A DNA stretch of 64,000 nt from Nonomuraea candida (GTDB lineage Bacteria; Actinomycetota; Actinomycetes; Streptosporangiales; Streptosporangiaceae). This document shows positions 15,222-24,529 of the stretch, one piece after another (position 1 is the first letter of the stretch; each line of letters opens with the position of its first letter). The stretch is taken from positions 310,001 to 374,000 of the forward strand of contig NZ_JOAG01000003.1 in the NCBI RefSeq assembly GCF_000725485.1, given 5' to 3'. The notes below the pieces were generated by a model. The model made no database searches and was not told where the DNA came from. It was given only the letters and a program-made list of their open reading frames with translations. The translations under genes and the position numbers were made by a program.

Positions 15222-17336
15222 TCAGCTCGTGACGGCCAGGGCCAGCGGCAGGACGGCGGGGGCGCCCGCGTGGCGGATCTGGGCGGCGGCGAGCGTCATC
15301 GTCCAGCCGGTGTCCACCCGGTCGTCCACCAGCAGCACGGGCCCGCCGCACTGGGCGATCGCCGCTCCCAGGTCCTTCGGCATGGCCAGGGTGGCCCTGA
15401 TCGCCTGCACCCGCTTGGCGCTGTTGAACTGCTTGCCGGGCGATCCGGCCCGGTAGCCCAGCTCGCCCAGGTAGGTCAGCCGCCCGACCTGGGCCAGCCG
15501 CTCGGCGAACCCGTGCACCAGCTTGGGCCGCGACGCCGACGGCACGCCGACCACCGCGACCGGCCGCTCGCGCCACTCCCAGGCGGCCAGGACCTTGACC
15601 ACGGCCCCGAACACATCGTCGGGGAGCGGCCCGTCGTCGCCGGCGAACAGCTCGCGCAGGCGGTTGCCCCACCCGATGTCGGTCAGCCGCCCGAGCGCCC
15701 GGCCCGGCTCGGCGCCCAGCTCGGGCTTGATCCGCCCGGACAGGTCGGGCATGCCGGTCGGCCACTGCTTGCGGGCCTCGATCTCGACGCCCGGCCTGGC
15801 CAGCCGCTCGCGGGCGCTCTCGACGGCCTGCGCGCCGATCTCCGGGGAGCGGTGCCGGCCCGTGCAGTTGTCGCAGCGCCCGCACGGCGTGGCGGTCTCG
15901 TCGTCGAGATGCCGGCGCAGGAACTGCTCGCGGCACTCGGTCGTGGTCTGGTAGGCGAGCATGGCCTCCTGCTCGGCCCGGCGCTCGGCGGCGATGCGGG
16001 CGTAGCGCTCGGTGTCGTACGCCCACGGCTCCCCCGTGGCCTCCCACCCGCCCTTGACCCGGCGGACCGCGCCGTCGACGTCGAGGACCTTGAGCATCAT
16101 CTCCAGCCGGCTGCGGCTCAGGTCGACGGCCGTCTCCAGGGCGGGCGTGGACATGACGCCGCGCTCCTCCAGCGTCTGGAGCGTGGCCCGCACGACGCTC
16201 TCGGGCGGGAAGGCGAGCGAGGCGAAGTAGGCCCAGATGTCGCGGTCTTCCGTGCCGGGCAGCAGGATCACCTCGGCCCGCTCGACGCCGCGCCCGGCCC
16301 TGCCGACCTGCTGGTAGTAGGCGACCGGCGACTGCGGCGCGCCCACGTGCACCACGAACCCCAGGTCGGGCTTGTCGAAGCCCATGCCGAGCGCGCTCGT
16401 GGCCACCAGCGCCTTGATCTTGTTGGTGAGCAGCGCCTCCTCCGCCGCCAGCCGCTCGGCCGGCTCGGTCTGCCCGGAGTAGGCGGCCACCTCCAGCCCC
16501 TGCTCGCGCAGGTAGCCGGCGATCTCGTGGGCGGCGGCCACGGTGAGGGTGTAGACGATGCCGGAGCCGGGCAGCTCGCGCAGCGTCTGCGCCAGCCAGG
16601 CCAGCCGCTGCTCGGCCGAGGGCAGGCGCACGACGCTCAGGTGCAGGCTCTCGCGCTCCAGCGGCCCGCGCAGGACCAGCGTGTCGTCGCCCTCGGCCCG
16701 CAGCTCGGCGGGCAGGCGCAGCTGCTCGGCCACATCGCGGGTGACGCGGGCGTTGGCGGTGGCGGTGGTGGCCAGCACGGGGATGCCCGGCGGCAGGTCC
16801 GCGAAGAGCGTGGACAGCCTGCGATAGTCGGGCCTGAAGTCGTGGCCCCAGTCGGAGATGCAGTGGGCCTCGTCCACGACCACGAGCCCGGCGCTCTCGG
16901 CCAGCTCGGGCAGGACGTTGTCGCGGAAGTCGGGGTTGTTGAGCCGCTCGGGGCTGACCAGCAGCACGTCGACCATGCCCTCGGCGACCTGGCCGTAGAT
17001 CTCCTCCCACGCCTCGGGGTTGGCGGAGTTGATCGTGACGGCCCTGATGCCGGCCCGCTCGGCGGCGGCGATCTGGTTGCGCATGAGCGCCAGCAGCGGC
17101 GAGACGATGACCGTGGGGCCTTCGCCGAGCTCGCGCAGGAGCGCGGTGGCCACGAAGTAGACGGCCGACTTGCCCCATCCGGTGCGCTGCACGACGAGCA
17201 CCCTGCGGCGGTCGAGGACCAGCGCCTCGATGGCGGCCCACTGGTCGTCGCGCAGCACGGCGTGCTCGCCCGCCAGCGCCCGCAGGCGCTCCTCGGCCTC
17301 TTCGCGCAGCATCTCGGCATCGGGGGCATCAATCAT
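15222..17336 (-). CDS. recQ: RecQ-family ATP-dependent DNA helicase with C-terminal phosphoribosyltransferase-like domain
   Basis: A 704-residue SF2 helicase acting in recombination and repair. Walker A is QRTGWGKS (Lys56), Walker B is VVDEAHCISDWGHDFRP (DEAH at 155-158), motif III is ATTATAN, and motifs V/VI include SALGMGFDKPD and QVGRAGRG. A RecQ zinc-binding part follows, with TECREQF and PCGRCDNC cysteines. The last 150-200 residues differ from E. coli RecQ: no HRDC domain is evident, and VLLVDDRVDTGWT (667-679) is the PRPP-binding signature of type I phosphoribosyltransferases (ComF-like). The ATG at 17336 has AAGGGA just upstream. Helicase assignment is firm; the tail's role is unknown. 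Confidence 0.9.
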   Translation of the reverse strand: MIDAPDAEMLREEAEERLRALAGEHAVLRDDQWAAIEALVLDRRRVLVVQRTGWGKSAVYFVATALLRELGEGPTVIVSPLLALMRNQIAAAERAGIRAVTINSANPEAWEEIYGQVAEGMVDVLLVSPERLNNPDFRDNVLPELAESAGLVVVDEAHCISDWGHDFRPDYRRLSTLFADLPPGIPVLATTATANARVTRDVAEQLRLPAELRAEGDDTLVLRGPLERESLHLSVVRLPSAEQRLAWLAQTLRELPGSGIVYTLTVAAAHEIAGYLREQGLEVAAYSGQTEPAERLAAEEALLTNKIKALVATSALGMGFDKPDLGFVVHVGAPQSPVAYYQQVGRAGRGVERAEVILLPGTEDRDIWAYFASLAFPPESVVRATLQTLEERGVMSTPALETAVDLSRSRLEMMLKVLDVDGAVRRVKGGWEATGEPWAYDTERYARIAAERRAEQEAMLAYQTTTECREQFLRRHLDDETATPCGRCDNCTGRHRSPEIGAQAVESARERLARPGVEIEARKQWPTGMPDLSGRIKPELGAEPGRALGRLTDIGWGNRLRELFAGDDGPLPDDVFGAVVKVLAAWEWRERPVAVVGVPSASRPKLVHGFAERLAQVGRLTYLGELGYRAGSPGKQFNSAKRVQAIRATLAMPKDLGAAIAQCGGPVLLVDDRVDTGWTMTLAAAQIRHAGAPAVLPLALAVTS

Positions 17337-17470
17337 GTTCCCTTGTTACCAGCTCCGGCCGACGGACCGCGCCCGGTGCGGCCCATATCGCGGGCCCATT
17401 CTCCGGAACTGAGGGATTCGATGGCACGTTGGACCAGACATACCACCGATCGCCGCCCGCAGGAGGGCTG

Positions 17471-18301
17471 ATGACGGGGCTGGCCAGCGCGCCGGTAGCC
17501 CCGACGGCGTACGTGCGCCGCCGGGAGGACAACGCAGTCGTCTCATTACGTACCGTGTTCAGAGTGCTCCTGGTCACCGTGGTCCTGGCCACGGCCGGCT
17601 GCGCGGGCACCGATGTCAAGGCGTCATACCATCCGGCCTTCCTGCCGGTGAAGATCGAATGGGCCGACGGCAAGGTCCAGCTCGCGGGAGAGGCCTCTCT
17701 CGTCACCCCGATCGGGATCTTCTCCATCGGGGCCGAGTACGCCCTGCCCGACAAGGAGGCCGACGCCCTCTACGTCATCATCCGCGACGCCCGCGGAAGC
17801 GCCGGCAACCCGCAGATCGCCGGGTTCGACCACATCTACAAGGTCAAGAGCGGCACGGGGCAGTTCACGGCCGTGGTCAACGGCACGGCCATGATCCAGG
17901 TCGTCGACCGGCAGGTGCTCATCGACGTGACGGACGGCAGCGTCCAGAGCATCGAGTTCAAGGGCGCGCAACCCGTCGTCCAGGAGCGCGCCTCGACGAT
18001 CGGCGACCGCTGGCAGGCGTACTGGGACGGCTCCTTCTACTCGCCCATGGCGCTGTCGCGGTGGGCCTACGACGACTCCACCATGACGAGCTGGTTCGGC
18101 CTGGGCTTCCTGTGGTTCCTGGTCCGCCTGGCGGTGGCGATCGTCCTGGGCCTGGTCGATCTGCTGCTCACCGTCGGCTGCACGCTGGCGGCGGTCGCCT
18201 TCGTGATCTTCGGCCCCACGGGCCGCAACATCGCCTACGGCGTGGAGGCCCTCGCGGTCCTGTTCTTCACCTGGATGGCCTGGGCGTACTTCAAGCTGTG
18301 A
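17471..18301 (+). CDS. Putative membrane-anchored lipoprotein, unknown function
   Basis: A protein of 276 residues from the ATG at 17471, which has AGGAGG at 17461-17466. After a basic N-terminus comes a hydrophobic stretch ending VVLATAGCAG, a possible lipobox with Thr at -3. The next 150 residues are an extracellular-looking beta-rich domain (SYHPAFLPVKIEWADGK, VVNGTAMIQVVDRQVLIDV). The C-terminus has two or three membrane helices (WFGLGFLWFLVRLAVAIVLG, LTVGCTLAAVAFVIF, ALAVLFFTWMAWAYF). I do not recognise the family. It is divergent from recQ and convergent with the dioxygenase gene, whose stop is 3 bp away. Confidence 0.75.
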   Translation: MTGLASAPVAPTAYVRRREDNAVVSLRTVFRVLLVTVVLATAGCAGTDVKASYHPAFLPVKIEWADGKVQLAGEASLVTPIGIFSIGAEYALPDKEADALYVIIRDARGSAGNPQIAGFDHIYKVKSGTGQFTAVVNGTAMIQVVDRQVLIDVTDGSVQSIEFKGAQPVVQERASTIGDRWQAYWDGSFYSPMALSRWAYDDSTMTSWFGLGFLWFLVRLAVAIVLGLVDLLLTVGCTLAAVAFVIFGPTGRNIAYGVEALAVLFFTWMAWAYFKL

Positions 18302-18304
18302 GGG

Positions 18305-19126
18305 TCATTTGTCGGCGTGTTCGGGGAAGGCGTTGATCGTGACGCGGTGCATGCGGCGGCGTTCGGTGTAGTCGGCGACCGCGTAGTGCTGGGTCGGGCG
18401 GTTGTCCCAGAACGCCAGCGTGCCGGGCCGCCAGCGCAGCCGGACCTGGAACTCCGGCGAGCGGATGTGGTCGATCAGGTACGGCAGCAGCGCCTCGTTC
18501 TCCCGGTCGTTCAGCCCGACGAGGCGGGTGGTGGAGGCGCGGTTGACGAAGAGCGCCTTGCGGCCCGTCTCGGCGTGCACGCGCACCACCGGCCGCTCGA
18601 TCGGCGGCCACTTGGCCTGGATCTCGGCCAGGTCGAACGGGTGGCCCTTGGCGATCGCCTTCTTCATCGACATCGTGATGTCGTGCACGGCGGTCAGCTC
18701 GTCGCACAGCCGCTGGATGGGCGGCGAGAGCGTCTCGTACGCCAGGTACGTGTTGGCCCAGCACGTGTCCCCGCCCACGCTGGGCAGTTGCACGCAGCGC
18801 AGCAGCGAGCCCATGGGCGGCGTCGGCTCGAAGGTGTTGTCGCTGTGCCATTCGTCCCCGCCCTCCCCTTTGGGGGAGGTCTGGTCGAGCACGTGAATGG
18901 GGCTGGAGGCGTCCTTCTTGAAGGCGGGGTGGTTGAGCGTGCCGAAGTTCAGGGCGAACTGCAGGTGCTGCTCGTCGTCGATGGGCTGGTCGCGGAAGAA
19001 CAGCACCAGGTGTTCCAGCCACCCCGCCCGCAGGGTCGCGACCTCTTCCTGCGACAGCGGCTTGCGCAGGTCGACCCCGGTGACCTCGGCGCCGATGTGC
19101 TTGGTCACGGGATGGAACTCGATCAT
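18305..19126 (-). CDS. TauD/TfdA-family Fe(II)/2-oxoglutarate dioxygenase
   Basis: A 273-residue cytoplasmic oxygenase coupling 2-oxoglutarate decarboxylation to substrate hydroxylation. The iron ligands are visible: His94 and Asp96 in EWHSDNTF and His247 in RPTQHYAV. The 2-oxoglutarate-binding arginine is in ERRRMHR (256-261). Relatives release sulfite from taurine or alkyl sulfates, or cleave aryloxyalkanoates; no sulfonate transporter is adjacent, so the substrate is open. The ATG at 19126 has GGAGGA just upstream. A perfect palindrome 47 bp upstream suggests repression by a TetR-like regulator. It is a single-gene unit. Confidence 0.9.
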   Translation of the reverse strand: MIEFHPVTKHIGAEVTGVDLRKPLSQEEVATLRAGWLEHLVLFFRDQPIDDEQHLQFALNFGTLNHPAFKKDASSPIHVLDQTSPKGEGGDEWHSDNTFEPTPPMGSLLRCVQLPSVGGDTCWANTYLAYETLSPPIQRLCDELTAVHDITMSMKKAIAKGHPFDLAEIQAKWPPIERPVVRVHAETGRKALFVNRASTTRLVGLNDRENEALLPYLIDHIRSPEFQVRLRWRPGTLAFWDNRPTQHYAVADYTERRRMHRVTINAFPEHADK

Positions 19127-19172
19127 GACTCCTCCGGGAGATCAGGCGGGTACCCCTCGAACCAGAACGTAC

Positions 19173-19192
19173 GACCAAGCAATTGCTTGGTC
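19173..19192. promoter_or_regulatory. Perfect 20-bp palindrome, putative TetR-type operator
   Basis: GACCAAGCAATTGCTTGGTC is identical to its reverse complement. It lies 47 bp upstream of the dioxygenase ATG and about 370 bp upstream of parC. Symmetry and placement fit the operator of a dimeric repressor. No regulator gene is adjacent. The rest of the 437-bp interval up to 19563 contains no credible gene. Confidence 0.7.
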
Positions 19193-19563
19193 AAGGCCCC
19201 GGCGCGGCTCATCGAACACACCTGCGATATCGAGTAAGATCTGGACTTCGGCATCGACGAGGAGGTGCCTTCGACGGCGTCGCCGTCTTCGCCCGCCCGG
19301 GCGTGGGCGGCATCATGGATACGCCACGGGAGACCCGGCTCGTGCCATCATCTCCAGGGGCGAACACGTAGGAAGCCACACCACTCGCGTTGCCGAACGC
19401 GCTTCTGGCCGTCACCGAGTCGCGGCGAGGGCAGGTTACGTCGACGCCCCGCACGCCGATCTGACGCTTCCCCAGCGGGCTGACGGCTACGGTTACAGCA
19501 CGAGAACAGAAGGAGGAAGCGCTTCCCCTCGGCGCGACGGCCGAGGCAGCCGCGCAGCACAAG

Positions 19564-22068
19564 ATGGCCCGACGCACGAGTGCACCCCCGCCCGAGGACT
19601 TCGAGGAGCGGATCGTCGACATCGACGTGTCCGCCGAGATGCGAGCGAGCTATCTCGAATACGCGTACTCGGTGATCTACCAGCGTGCCCTGCCCGACGC
19701 GCGCGACGGCCTCAAGCCTGTGCAGCGGCGCATCCTCTACTCGATGAGCGAGATGGGCCTGCGCCCCGACCGCGGGCACGTCAAGTCCTCGCGCGTCGTC
19801 GGCGACGTCATGGGCAAGCTCCACCCCCACGGCGACAGCGCCATCTACGACGCGCTGGTCCGCCTGGCGCAGCCGTTCTCCATGCGGCTGCCGCTGGTCG
19901 ACGGCCACGGCAACTTCGGCTCGCCCGACGACCTGCCGGCCGCCATGCGATACACCGAGGCCAGGCTGGCCCCGGCGGCCATGCTCATGGTCGAGTCGCT
20001 CGACGAGGACACCGTCGACTTCAAGCCCAACTACGACGGCCAGGAGACCGAGCCCACGGTCATGCCGTCGGCCTTCCCCAACCTGCTGGTCAACGGCACC
20101 AGCGGCATCGCGGTCGGCATGGCCACCAACATGGCGCCGCACAACCTCGGCGAGGTCGTGGCCGCCGCCCGCCACCTGATCAAGAAGCCCGACGCGACGC
20201 TCGACGACCTGATGAGGTTCGTGCCCGGCCCCGACCTGCCGACGGGCGGCACGATCATCGGGCTGCAGGGCGTGCGCGACGCCTACGAGAGCGGGCGCGG
20301 CACGTTCCGGATGCGGGCCAAGTGCGAGATCGAGCAGATCACGCCGCGGCGCAAGGGCATCGTCGTCACCGAGCTGCCGTACAACGTGGGGCCCGAGCGC
20401 GTGGTCACCAAGATCAAAGAGCTGGTGACCAGCAAGAAGCTGCAGGGCATCGCCGACCTCAAGGACCTCACCGACCGCCACAAGGGCCTGCGGCTGGTCA
20501 TCGAGATCAAGAACGGCTTCATCCCCGAGGCCGTGCTGGAGGAGCTCTACCGGCTGACGCCGATGGAGGAGTCCTTCGGCATCAACAACGTCGCCCTCGT
20601 CGACGGCGAGCCGCGCACCCTCGGGCTGCGGGAGCTGCTGCAGGTCTACGTCGACCACCGGATCGAGGTCGTGCGCCGCAGGTCCGAATACCGCCGCCGG
20701 CGGCGCGAGGAGCGCCTGCACCTGGTCGACGGCCTGATCATCGCGCTACTCAACATCGACGAGGTCATCCAGGTCATCCGCGCCAGCGACGACTCGTCCC
20801 ACGCGCGCACGCGGCTGATGGAGGTCTTCGACCTGACCGACATCCAGGCCGCCTACATCCTCGACACGCCGCTGCGCCGCCTGACCCGCTACGACAAGCT
20901 GGAGCTCGACCAGGAGAAGGAGACGCTGAGCGAGGAGATCGCCAAGCTGACCGAGATCCTGTCCTCCGAGGCGAAGCTGCGTCAGGTGGTCTCGGGCGAG
21001 CTGGCCGACGTGGCCAAGAAATACGGCACGCCGCGCCGCACGGTGCTGCTGGAGTCCAGCGGCCAGCCGCGCACCCCGGTGGTGGACCTCCAGGTGGCCG
21101 ACGATCCCTGCCTGGCGCTGCTGTCCTCGACCGGGCTGCTGGCGCGCACCTCCGACGCCACGCCGCTGCCGGGCGAGGGCGAGCGGGCGGCGCACGACGT
21201 GCTGCTCAGCGTGGCCCGCACCTCCGTACGCGGCGAGGTCGGCGTCATCACCTCGCTGGGCCGGCTGCTCCGCGTCCAGGTCGTCGACCTGCCGACGCTG
21301 CCGCCCTCGGCCAACCCGCCGTCCTTGTCGGGCGGCCACCCCGTGTCCGAATACGTGTCGCTGCAGCCCGACGAGAAGGTGGTCGGCCTCGGCTCCCTCG
21401 ACCCCGACGGCCCCGGCCTGGCGCTGGGCACCGCGCAGGGCGTGGTCAAACGGGTGGTGCCCGACTATCCGGCCAACCGTGACGACTTCGAGGTGATCAC
21501 CCTGAAGGACGGCGACACGGTGGTGGGCGCGGTCGAGCTGGAGTCGGAGTCGCACGACCTGGTGTTCATCTCCTCCGACGCCCAGCTCCTGCGCTACTCC
21601 GCCGCACTCGTACGCCCCCAGGGCCGTCCCGCGGGCGGCATGACCGGCATCCGGCTCGACGACGGGGCCAGGGTGATCTGGTTCGGCGCGGTGGACCCCG
21701 AGCGGCCCGCGCAGGTGGTCACCGTGGCCGGCTCCTCCACGGCGCTGCCGGGCACGCAGGTGGGCGGCGGCAAGGTCTCCGACTACGCCGAGTTCCCCGC
21801 CAAGGGGCGCGCGACGGGCGGCGTCCGGGCCCAGCGGTTCCTGAAGGGCGAGGACGAGCTGCTGCTGGCCTGGGCCGGTCCGGCGCCGGCCAAGGCGGTC
21901 TCGGCGGTGGGCAAGCCGGTGCCGCTGCCCGAGGAGATCGGGCGCAGGGACGGGTCGGGCGTGCGCCTGACGCACACGATCGGCGCCGTCGGCGGCGCCC
22001 TGGGCTCCGGGCCGCAGCCCACCGCGAATGACAGGGCGCCGGCCGGCGACGAGGCCGCGGACGAATAA
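19564..22068 (+). CDS. parC: DNA topoisomerase IV subunit A (ParC)
   Basis: An 834-residue type IIA topoisomerase breakage-reunion subunit that pairs with ParE (25066-27132) to decatenate and relax DNA. The catalytic Tyr130 is in [10 protein letters not shown]. The quinolone-determining region [15 protein letters not shown] has the Ser92 and Asp96 equivalents of GyrA Ser83/Asp87, so no classic resistance change is present. The C-terminal third is a beta-pinwheel (repeats such as [20 protein letters not shown]) without a clear canonical GyrA box, supporting topo IV over gyrase. A coiled-coil stretch, [20 protein letters not shown], precedes it. ATG 19564 is the only in-frame start, and its ribosome site is weak. 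Confidence 0.93.
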   Translation: MARRTSAPPPEDFEERIVDIDVSAEMRASYLEYAYSVIYQRALPDARDGLKPVQRRILYSMSEMGLRPDRGHVKSSRVVGDVMGKLHPHGDSAIYDALVRLAQPFSMRLPLVDGHGNFGSPDDLPAAMRYTEARLAPAAMLMVESLDEDTVDFKPNYDGQETEPTVMPSAFPNLLVNGTSGIAVGMATNMAPHNLGEVVAAARHLIKKPDATLDDLMRFVPGPDLPTGGTIIGLQGVRDAYESGRGTFRMRAKCEIEQITPRRKGIVVTELPYNVGPERVVTKIKELVTSKKLQGIADLKDLTDRHKGLRLVIEIKNGFIPEAVLEELYRLTPMEESFGINNVALVDGEPRTLGLRELLQVYVDHRIEVVRRRSEYRRRRREERLHLVDGLIIALLNIDEVIQVIRASDDSSHARTRLMEVFDLTDIQAAYILDTPLRRLTRYDKLELDQEKETLSEEIAKLTEILSSEAKLRQVVSGELADVAKKYGTPRRTVLLESSGQPRTPVVDLQVADDPCLALLSSTGLLARTSDATPLPGEGERAAHDVLLSVARTSVRGEVGVITSLGRLLRVQVVDLPTLPPSANPPSLSGGHPVSEYVSLQPDEKVVGLGSLDPDGPGLALGTAQGVVKRVVPDYPANRDDFEVITLKDGDTVVGAVELESESHDLVFISSDAQLLRYSAALVRPQGRPAGGMTGIRLDDGARVIWFGAVDPERPAQVVTVAGSSTALPGTQVGGGKVSDYAEFPAKGRATGGVRAQRFLKGEDELLLAWAGPAPAKAVSAVGKPVPLPEEIGRRDGSGVRLTHTIGAVGGALGSGPQPTANDRAPAGDEAADE

Positions 22069-22124
22069 CGGCGGTCACCCCGGCAGGCGACCGCTGGAGG
22101 CTGTGTCCCGGCCGGGACGGCTGC

Positions 22125-22159
22125 GGGGGCTGACCCGGGTCACGCCGGGGTCAGCCCCC
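22125..22159. terminator. Bidirectional terminator between parC and a VOC gene
   Basis: A 12-bp perfect stem, GGGGGCTGACCC (22125-22136) and GGGTCAGCCCCC (22148-22159), with an 11-nt loop followed by TTCAT. It lies between convergent genes. Confidence 0.8.
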
Positions 22160-22203
22160 TTCATCCCGGCCGGCGGCAGTCCCCATCGTCCGGCCGGGGC
22201 GTC

Positions 22204-22575
22204 TTACGGGCGCACCAGGCAGAACGGGTGGCCCGCCGGGTCGAGGAACACCCGGAAGTCGTCGTCCTCGCTCGGCTGGTGCTCGTGCTTGACCGCGCCG
22301 ATCTTGATCACCTCCCGCTCGCCCTCGTCCAGGTCGGCCACGGCCAGGTCGAGGTGGAGCTGCTGGGGATGTTCCGGGTCGGGCCACCGCGGCGGCCGGA
22401 AGTCGGGGGCGAGCTGGAAGGCCAGCCGCTTGGGTGAGCCGCCGTCGCTGACCACCACCCAGCCGTCCTCGACCGAGGTGATCGGCCAGCCGAGGAGCTG
22501 GGAGTAGAACTCCGCCAGGGCTTGAGGATCTGGGCAATCAAGCACGATGGTCTCGAACTCGGCGATTCCGGCCAT
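22204..22575 (-). CDS. VOC family protein (glyoxalase/bleomycin-resistance fold)
   Basis: A 123-residue single-module protein. The fold is recognisable by FETIVLDCPDPQALAEFYSQLLGW at the N-terminus, QQLHLDLAVADLDEGE in the middle and RVFLDPAGHPFCLVRP at the C-terminus. Members are metal-dependent enzymes or binding proteins for small molecules; the substrate is unknown. I chose the ATG at 22575 because the upstream TTG at 22602 overlaps the divergent thioredoxin-like gene start. It is divergent from that gene, with a short shared control region. Confidence 0.85.
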   Translation of the reverse strand: MAGIAEFETIVLDCPDPQALAEFYSQLLGWPITSVEDGWVVVSDGGSPKRLAFQLAPDFRPPRWPDPEHPQQLHLDLAVADLDEGEREVIKIGAVKHEHQPSEDDDFRVFLDPAGHPFCLVRP

Positions 22576-22601
22576 CAGTTTTCCGCCTCTCTCACGCGAC
22601 A

Positions 22602-23177
22602 ATGGATGCCATGGCTGCCAATTCGTTCATGGTTCCGCTCGGCACTCCCGCGCCCCCGTTCGACCTGACCGCCATCAACGGCGGCAGCGTCTCGCTCGAC
22701 GACCTCAAGGACTCTCCCGCCACGCTCGTGGTGTTCCTGTCGAACCACTGCCCCTACGTACGCCACATCGAAGCCGGGCTCGGCACCCTGGCCAAGGACT
22801 ACGGCGCGCGGGTGTCGATCGTCGCCATCTGCAGCAACGACAGCGTGAACTACCCCGACGACGACCCCACACACCTCGCCGAACAGGCGCGCAGGGCGGG
22901 GTTCACGTTCCCGTACCTGCTGGACGACACGCAGGAGGTGGCCAAGGCGTACCGGGCGGCCTGCACGCCGGACCTCTTCCTGTACGACGCCCAGCTCCGG
23001 CTCGTCTACCGGGGCGAGTTCGACGGCGCCAGGCCGGGCAACAACGTGCCGGTGACCGGCGCGTCCGTACGCGCAGCCATCGACGCGCTGCTGGAGGGGG
23101 AGCCGGTGCCGCGGGAGCAGCATCCGGCGCTCGGCTGCGGCATCAAGTGGAAGCCGGGCAACGAACCCGCCCCCTGA
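22602..23177 (+). CDS. Thioredoxin-fold protein (AhpC/TSA-like, single active-site Cys)
   Basis: A 191-residue cytoplasmic thioredoxin-fold protein. Cys50 lies in FLSNHCPYVRHIE, the position of the thioredoxin motif, but the second Cys of CxxC is absent, as in the peroxiredoxin-like family with NHCP(Y/F)V. Other cysteines occur in AACTPDLFL and LGCGIKW. It probably reduces peroxides or acts as a thiol-disulfide protein. ATG 22602 or 22611 are both possible, since neither has a strong ribosome site. It is divergent from the VOC gene. Downstream DNA is repeat-rich. Confidence 0.85.
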   Translation: MDAMAANSFMVPLGTPAPPFDLTAINGGSVSLDDLKDSPATLVVFLSNHCPYVRHIEAGLGTLAKDYGARVSIVAICSNDSVNYPDDDPTHLAEQARRAGFTFPYLLDDTQEVAKAYRAACTPDLFLYDAQLRLVYRGEFDGARPGNNVPVTGASVRAAIDALLEGEPVPREQHPALGCGIKWKPGNEPAP

Positions 23178-23300
23178 CCGCCGGGCAGGGAACCCACCCT
23201 CCGATCGCACGGGCGACGAACCCATCCCCTACCGCCGGGCAAGGAACCCGCCTCCTGACCACCGCCCCACCCGATCAGCCGTCCGGGCACCCCGAATCCC

Positions 23301-23356
23301 GGCGGCTTCCGGCCGTTTCCGGCGGCTTCCGGCGGCTTCCGGCGGCTTCCGGCGGC
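23301..23356. repeat. 10-bp tandem repeats (GGCGGCTTCC)
   Basis: Five 10-bp units of GGCGGCTTCC (one variant, GGCCGTTTCC) run from 23301 to 23350, with a partial sixth. They lie in the 271-bp gap after the thioredoxin-like gene, which otherwise holds a second degenerate direct repeat (CCGCCGGGCA(A/G)GGAACCC at about 23177 and 23231) and no gene. Confidence 0.8.
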
Positions 23357-23395
23357 GTGGACCAAGGCTGGCGCCGCCGGGCCCGGGGGCGGCGG

Positions 23396-23459
23396 TGGGC
23401 TCGGGTGGCGGTGGGCTCGGGTGGCGGTGGGCTCAGGTGGCGGTGGGCTCAGGTGGCGG
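23396..23459. repeat. 16-bp tandem repeats overlapping a gene 3' end
   Basis: Four 16-bp units TGGGCTC(G/A)GGTGGCGG occupy 23396-23411, 23412-23427, 23428-23443 and 23444-23459. The last copy contains the stop codon of the minus-strand gene at 23449, so the array extends from that gene's 3' end. Confidence 0.85.
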
Positions 23460-23790
23460 CGGTGGAGTCGGTGGCAGGGGTGGCGGCGGCGATGGCGGCC
23501 GGCAGGGCGAGCAGCAGCTCGTGCGGCTCGCCCCCTTCCCAGTGCCGGATCAGCTTGGTGCCCGCCTCCCCCGGGTCGAACTGCTCGCATCCGAGCGGGC
23601 CGAAGCAGCCGGCCTGGTCGAGCATGAGGATGAGCGGATCGTCCTCGGGGAGGCCGGCCGCGTACGCGGCGGTGTCGAGGAGGGCCAGGGCGCACTTGGC
23701 GTTGCGGCCGTCGTCCCTGGACTCCACGCGATCAAGACGGCGCCGGGCCTGGGCGCGGAGATACACGGCGAGCGATTCGGACCTACTCAC
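23449..23790 (-). CDS. Small conserved-looking hypothetical protein
   Basis: A 113-residue protein of unknown family. It is mostly helical: MSRSESLAVYLRAQARRRLD, then a central AKCALALLDTAAYAAGLPED helix and a GCFGPLGCEQFDPGEAG loop with two cysteines. The Ala/Thr-rich tail (LPAAIAAATPATDSTAAT) is low in complexity and overlaps the 16-bp repeat array, so the tail may have been altered. The GTG start at 23790 has AAGAAGG 6 nt upstream, and codon use is typical of the genome, which support it being real. It is divergent from the carbonic anhydrase gene. Confidence 0.65.
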   Translation of the reverse strand: MSRSESLAVYLRAQARRRLDRVESRDDGRNAKCALALLDTAAYAAGLPEDDPLILMLDQAGCFGPLGCEQFDPGEAGTKLIRHWEGGEPHELLLALPAAIAAATPATDSTAAT

Positions 23791-23927
23791 GACAACCTTC
23801 TTGGATCACGTACACAGGGCTACGACATCATCACCCAAGGTGAACGGTTTTCGTGGGAGGTTTGCCAACTCCAGCCTGTCGCCACCCCGCACTCTTGAGA
23901 TCTGGGGCATGAGGAATCATTTGTGCC

Positions 23928-24422
23928 ATGAGTGAGTTCGACGACCTGTACGCCGCCAACGCGAAGTTCGCCGAGACCTTCGGCAACTCCGGCCTCACCG
24001 GCCGCGCAGCCCGCGGGCTCGCCGTCGTGACCTGCATGGATTCCCGGATCGACCCGCTGGGGCTGCTCGGGCTGAAGCCCGGCGACGCCAAGATCCTGCG
24101 CAACGCCGGCGCGCGGGTGACCGACGACGTGCTCCGTACGCTGGTGCTGGCCGTCGTCCTGCTGGGGGTGGAGCGGGTGCTGGTCATGCCGCACACGGAC
24201 TGCGGGATGGCGAAGGTGTCGGACGCGGACGTGCACGTGCTTGCCGCCGAACGTGGCGTGGACACGCGCAGCCTGGAGTTCCACACGGTGCCGGACCAGG
24301 AGGAGGCGCTCAAGCACGACCTGACCCGCATCAGGACGTTCCCCTTCCTGCCGCAGGGGATGCCGGTGGCCGGCGCGATCTACGACGTCCACACGGGCCG
24401 CCTGGCCCCCACCGCGTACTGA
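23928..24422 (+). CDS. Beta-carbonic anhydrase
   Basis: A 164-residue protein with the zinc ligands of beta-class carbonic anhydrases: Cys36 in VTCMDSRID, His89 and Cys92 in MPHTDCGM, plus the Asp38-Arg40 dyad. It interconverts CO2 and bicarbonate in the cytoplasm, which could support carboxylases such as that at 700-2124. At 164 residues it is a short form, as in many actinobacterial homologues. The ATG at 23928 follows a GAGGAA site about 11 nt upstream. A GC-rich hairpin without T tract (24438-24470) follows the stop. Confidence 0.9.
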   Translation: MSEFDDLYAANAKFAETFGNSGLTGRAARGLAVVTCMDSRIDPLGLLGLKPGDAKILRNAGARVTDDVLRTLVLAVVLLGVERVLVMPHTDCGMAKVSDADVHVLAAERGVDTRSLEFHTVPDQEEALKHDLTRIRTFPFLPQGMPVAGAIYDVHTGRLAPTAY

Positions 24423-24474
24423 CCCGAGGACCCGCAGGCGACCCGGGCCGCCCGCCTCCGGCCGGGTCGCCTCA

Positions 24475-24529
24475 CCAGCCCCCGACCAGCCCCCGGCCAG
24501 CCCCCGGCCAGCCCCCGGCCAGCCCCCGG
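24475..24529. repeat. 11-bp tandem repeats in a 643-bp gene-free gap
   Basis: Five 11-bp units CCAGCCCCCGG (first ends in A) run from 24475 to 24529. The period is not a multiple of three, consistent with non-coding DNA. The gap 24423-25065 between the carbonic anhydrase and parE holds no ORF with plausible codon use or ribosome site; beyond the repeat I see only GC-rich low-complexity sequence. Confidence 0.8.
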
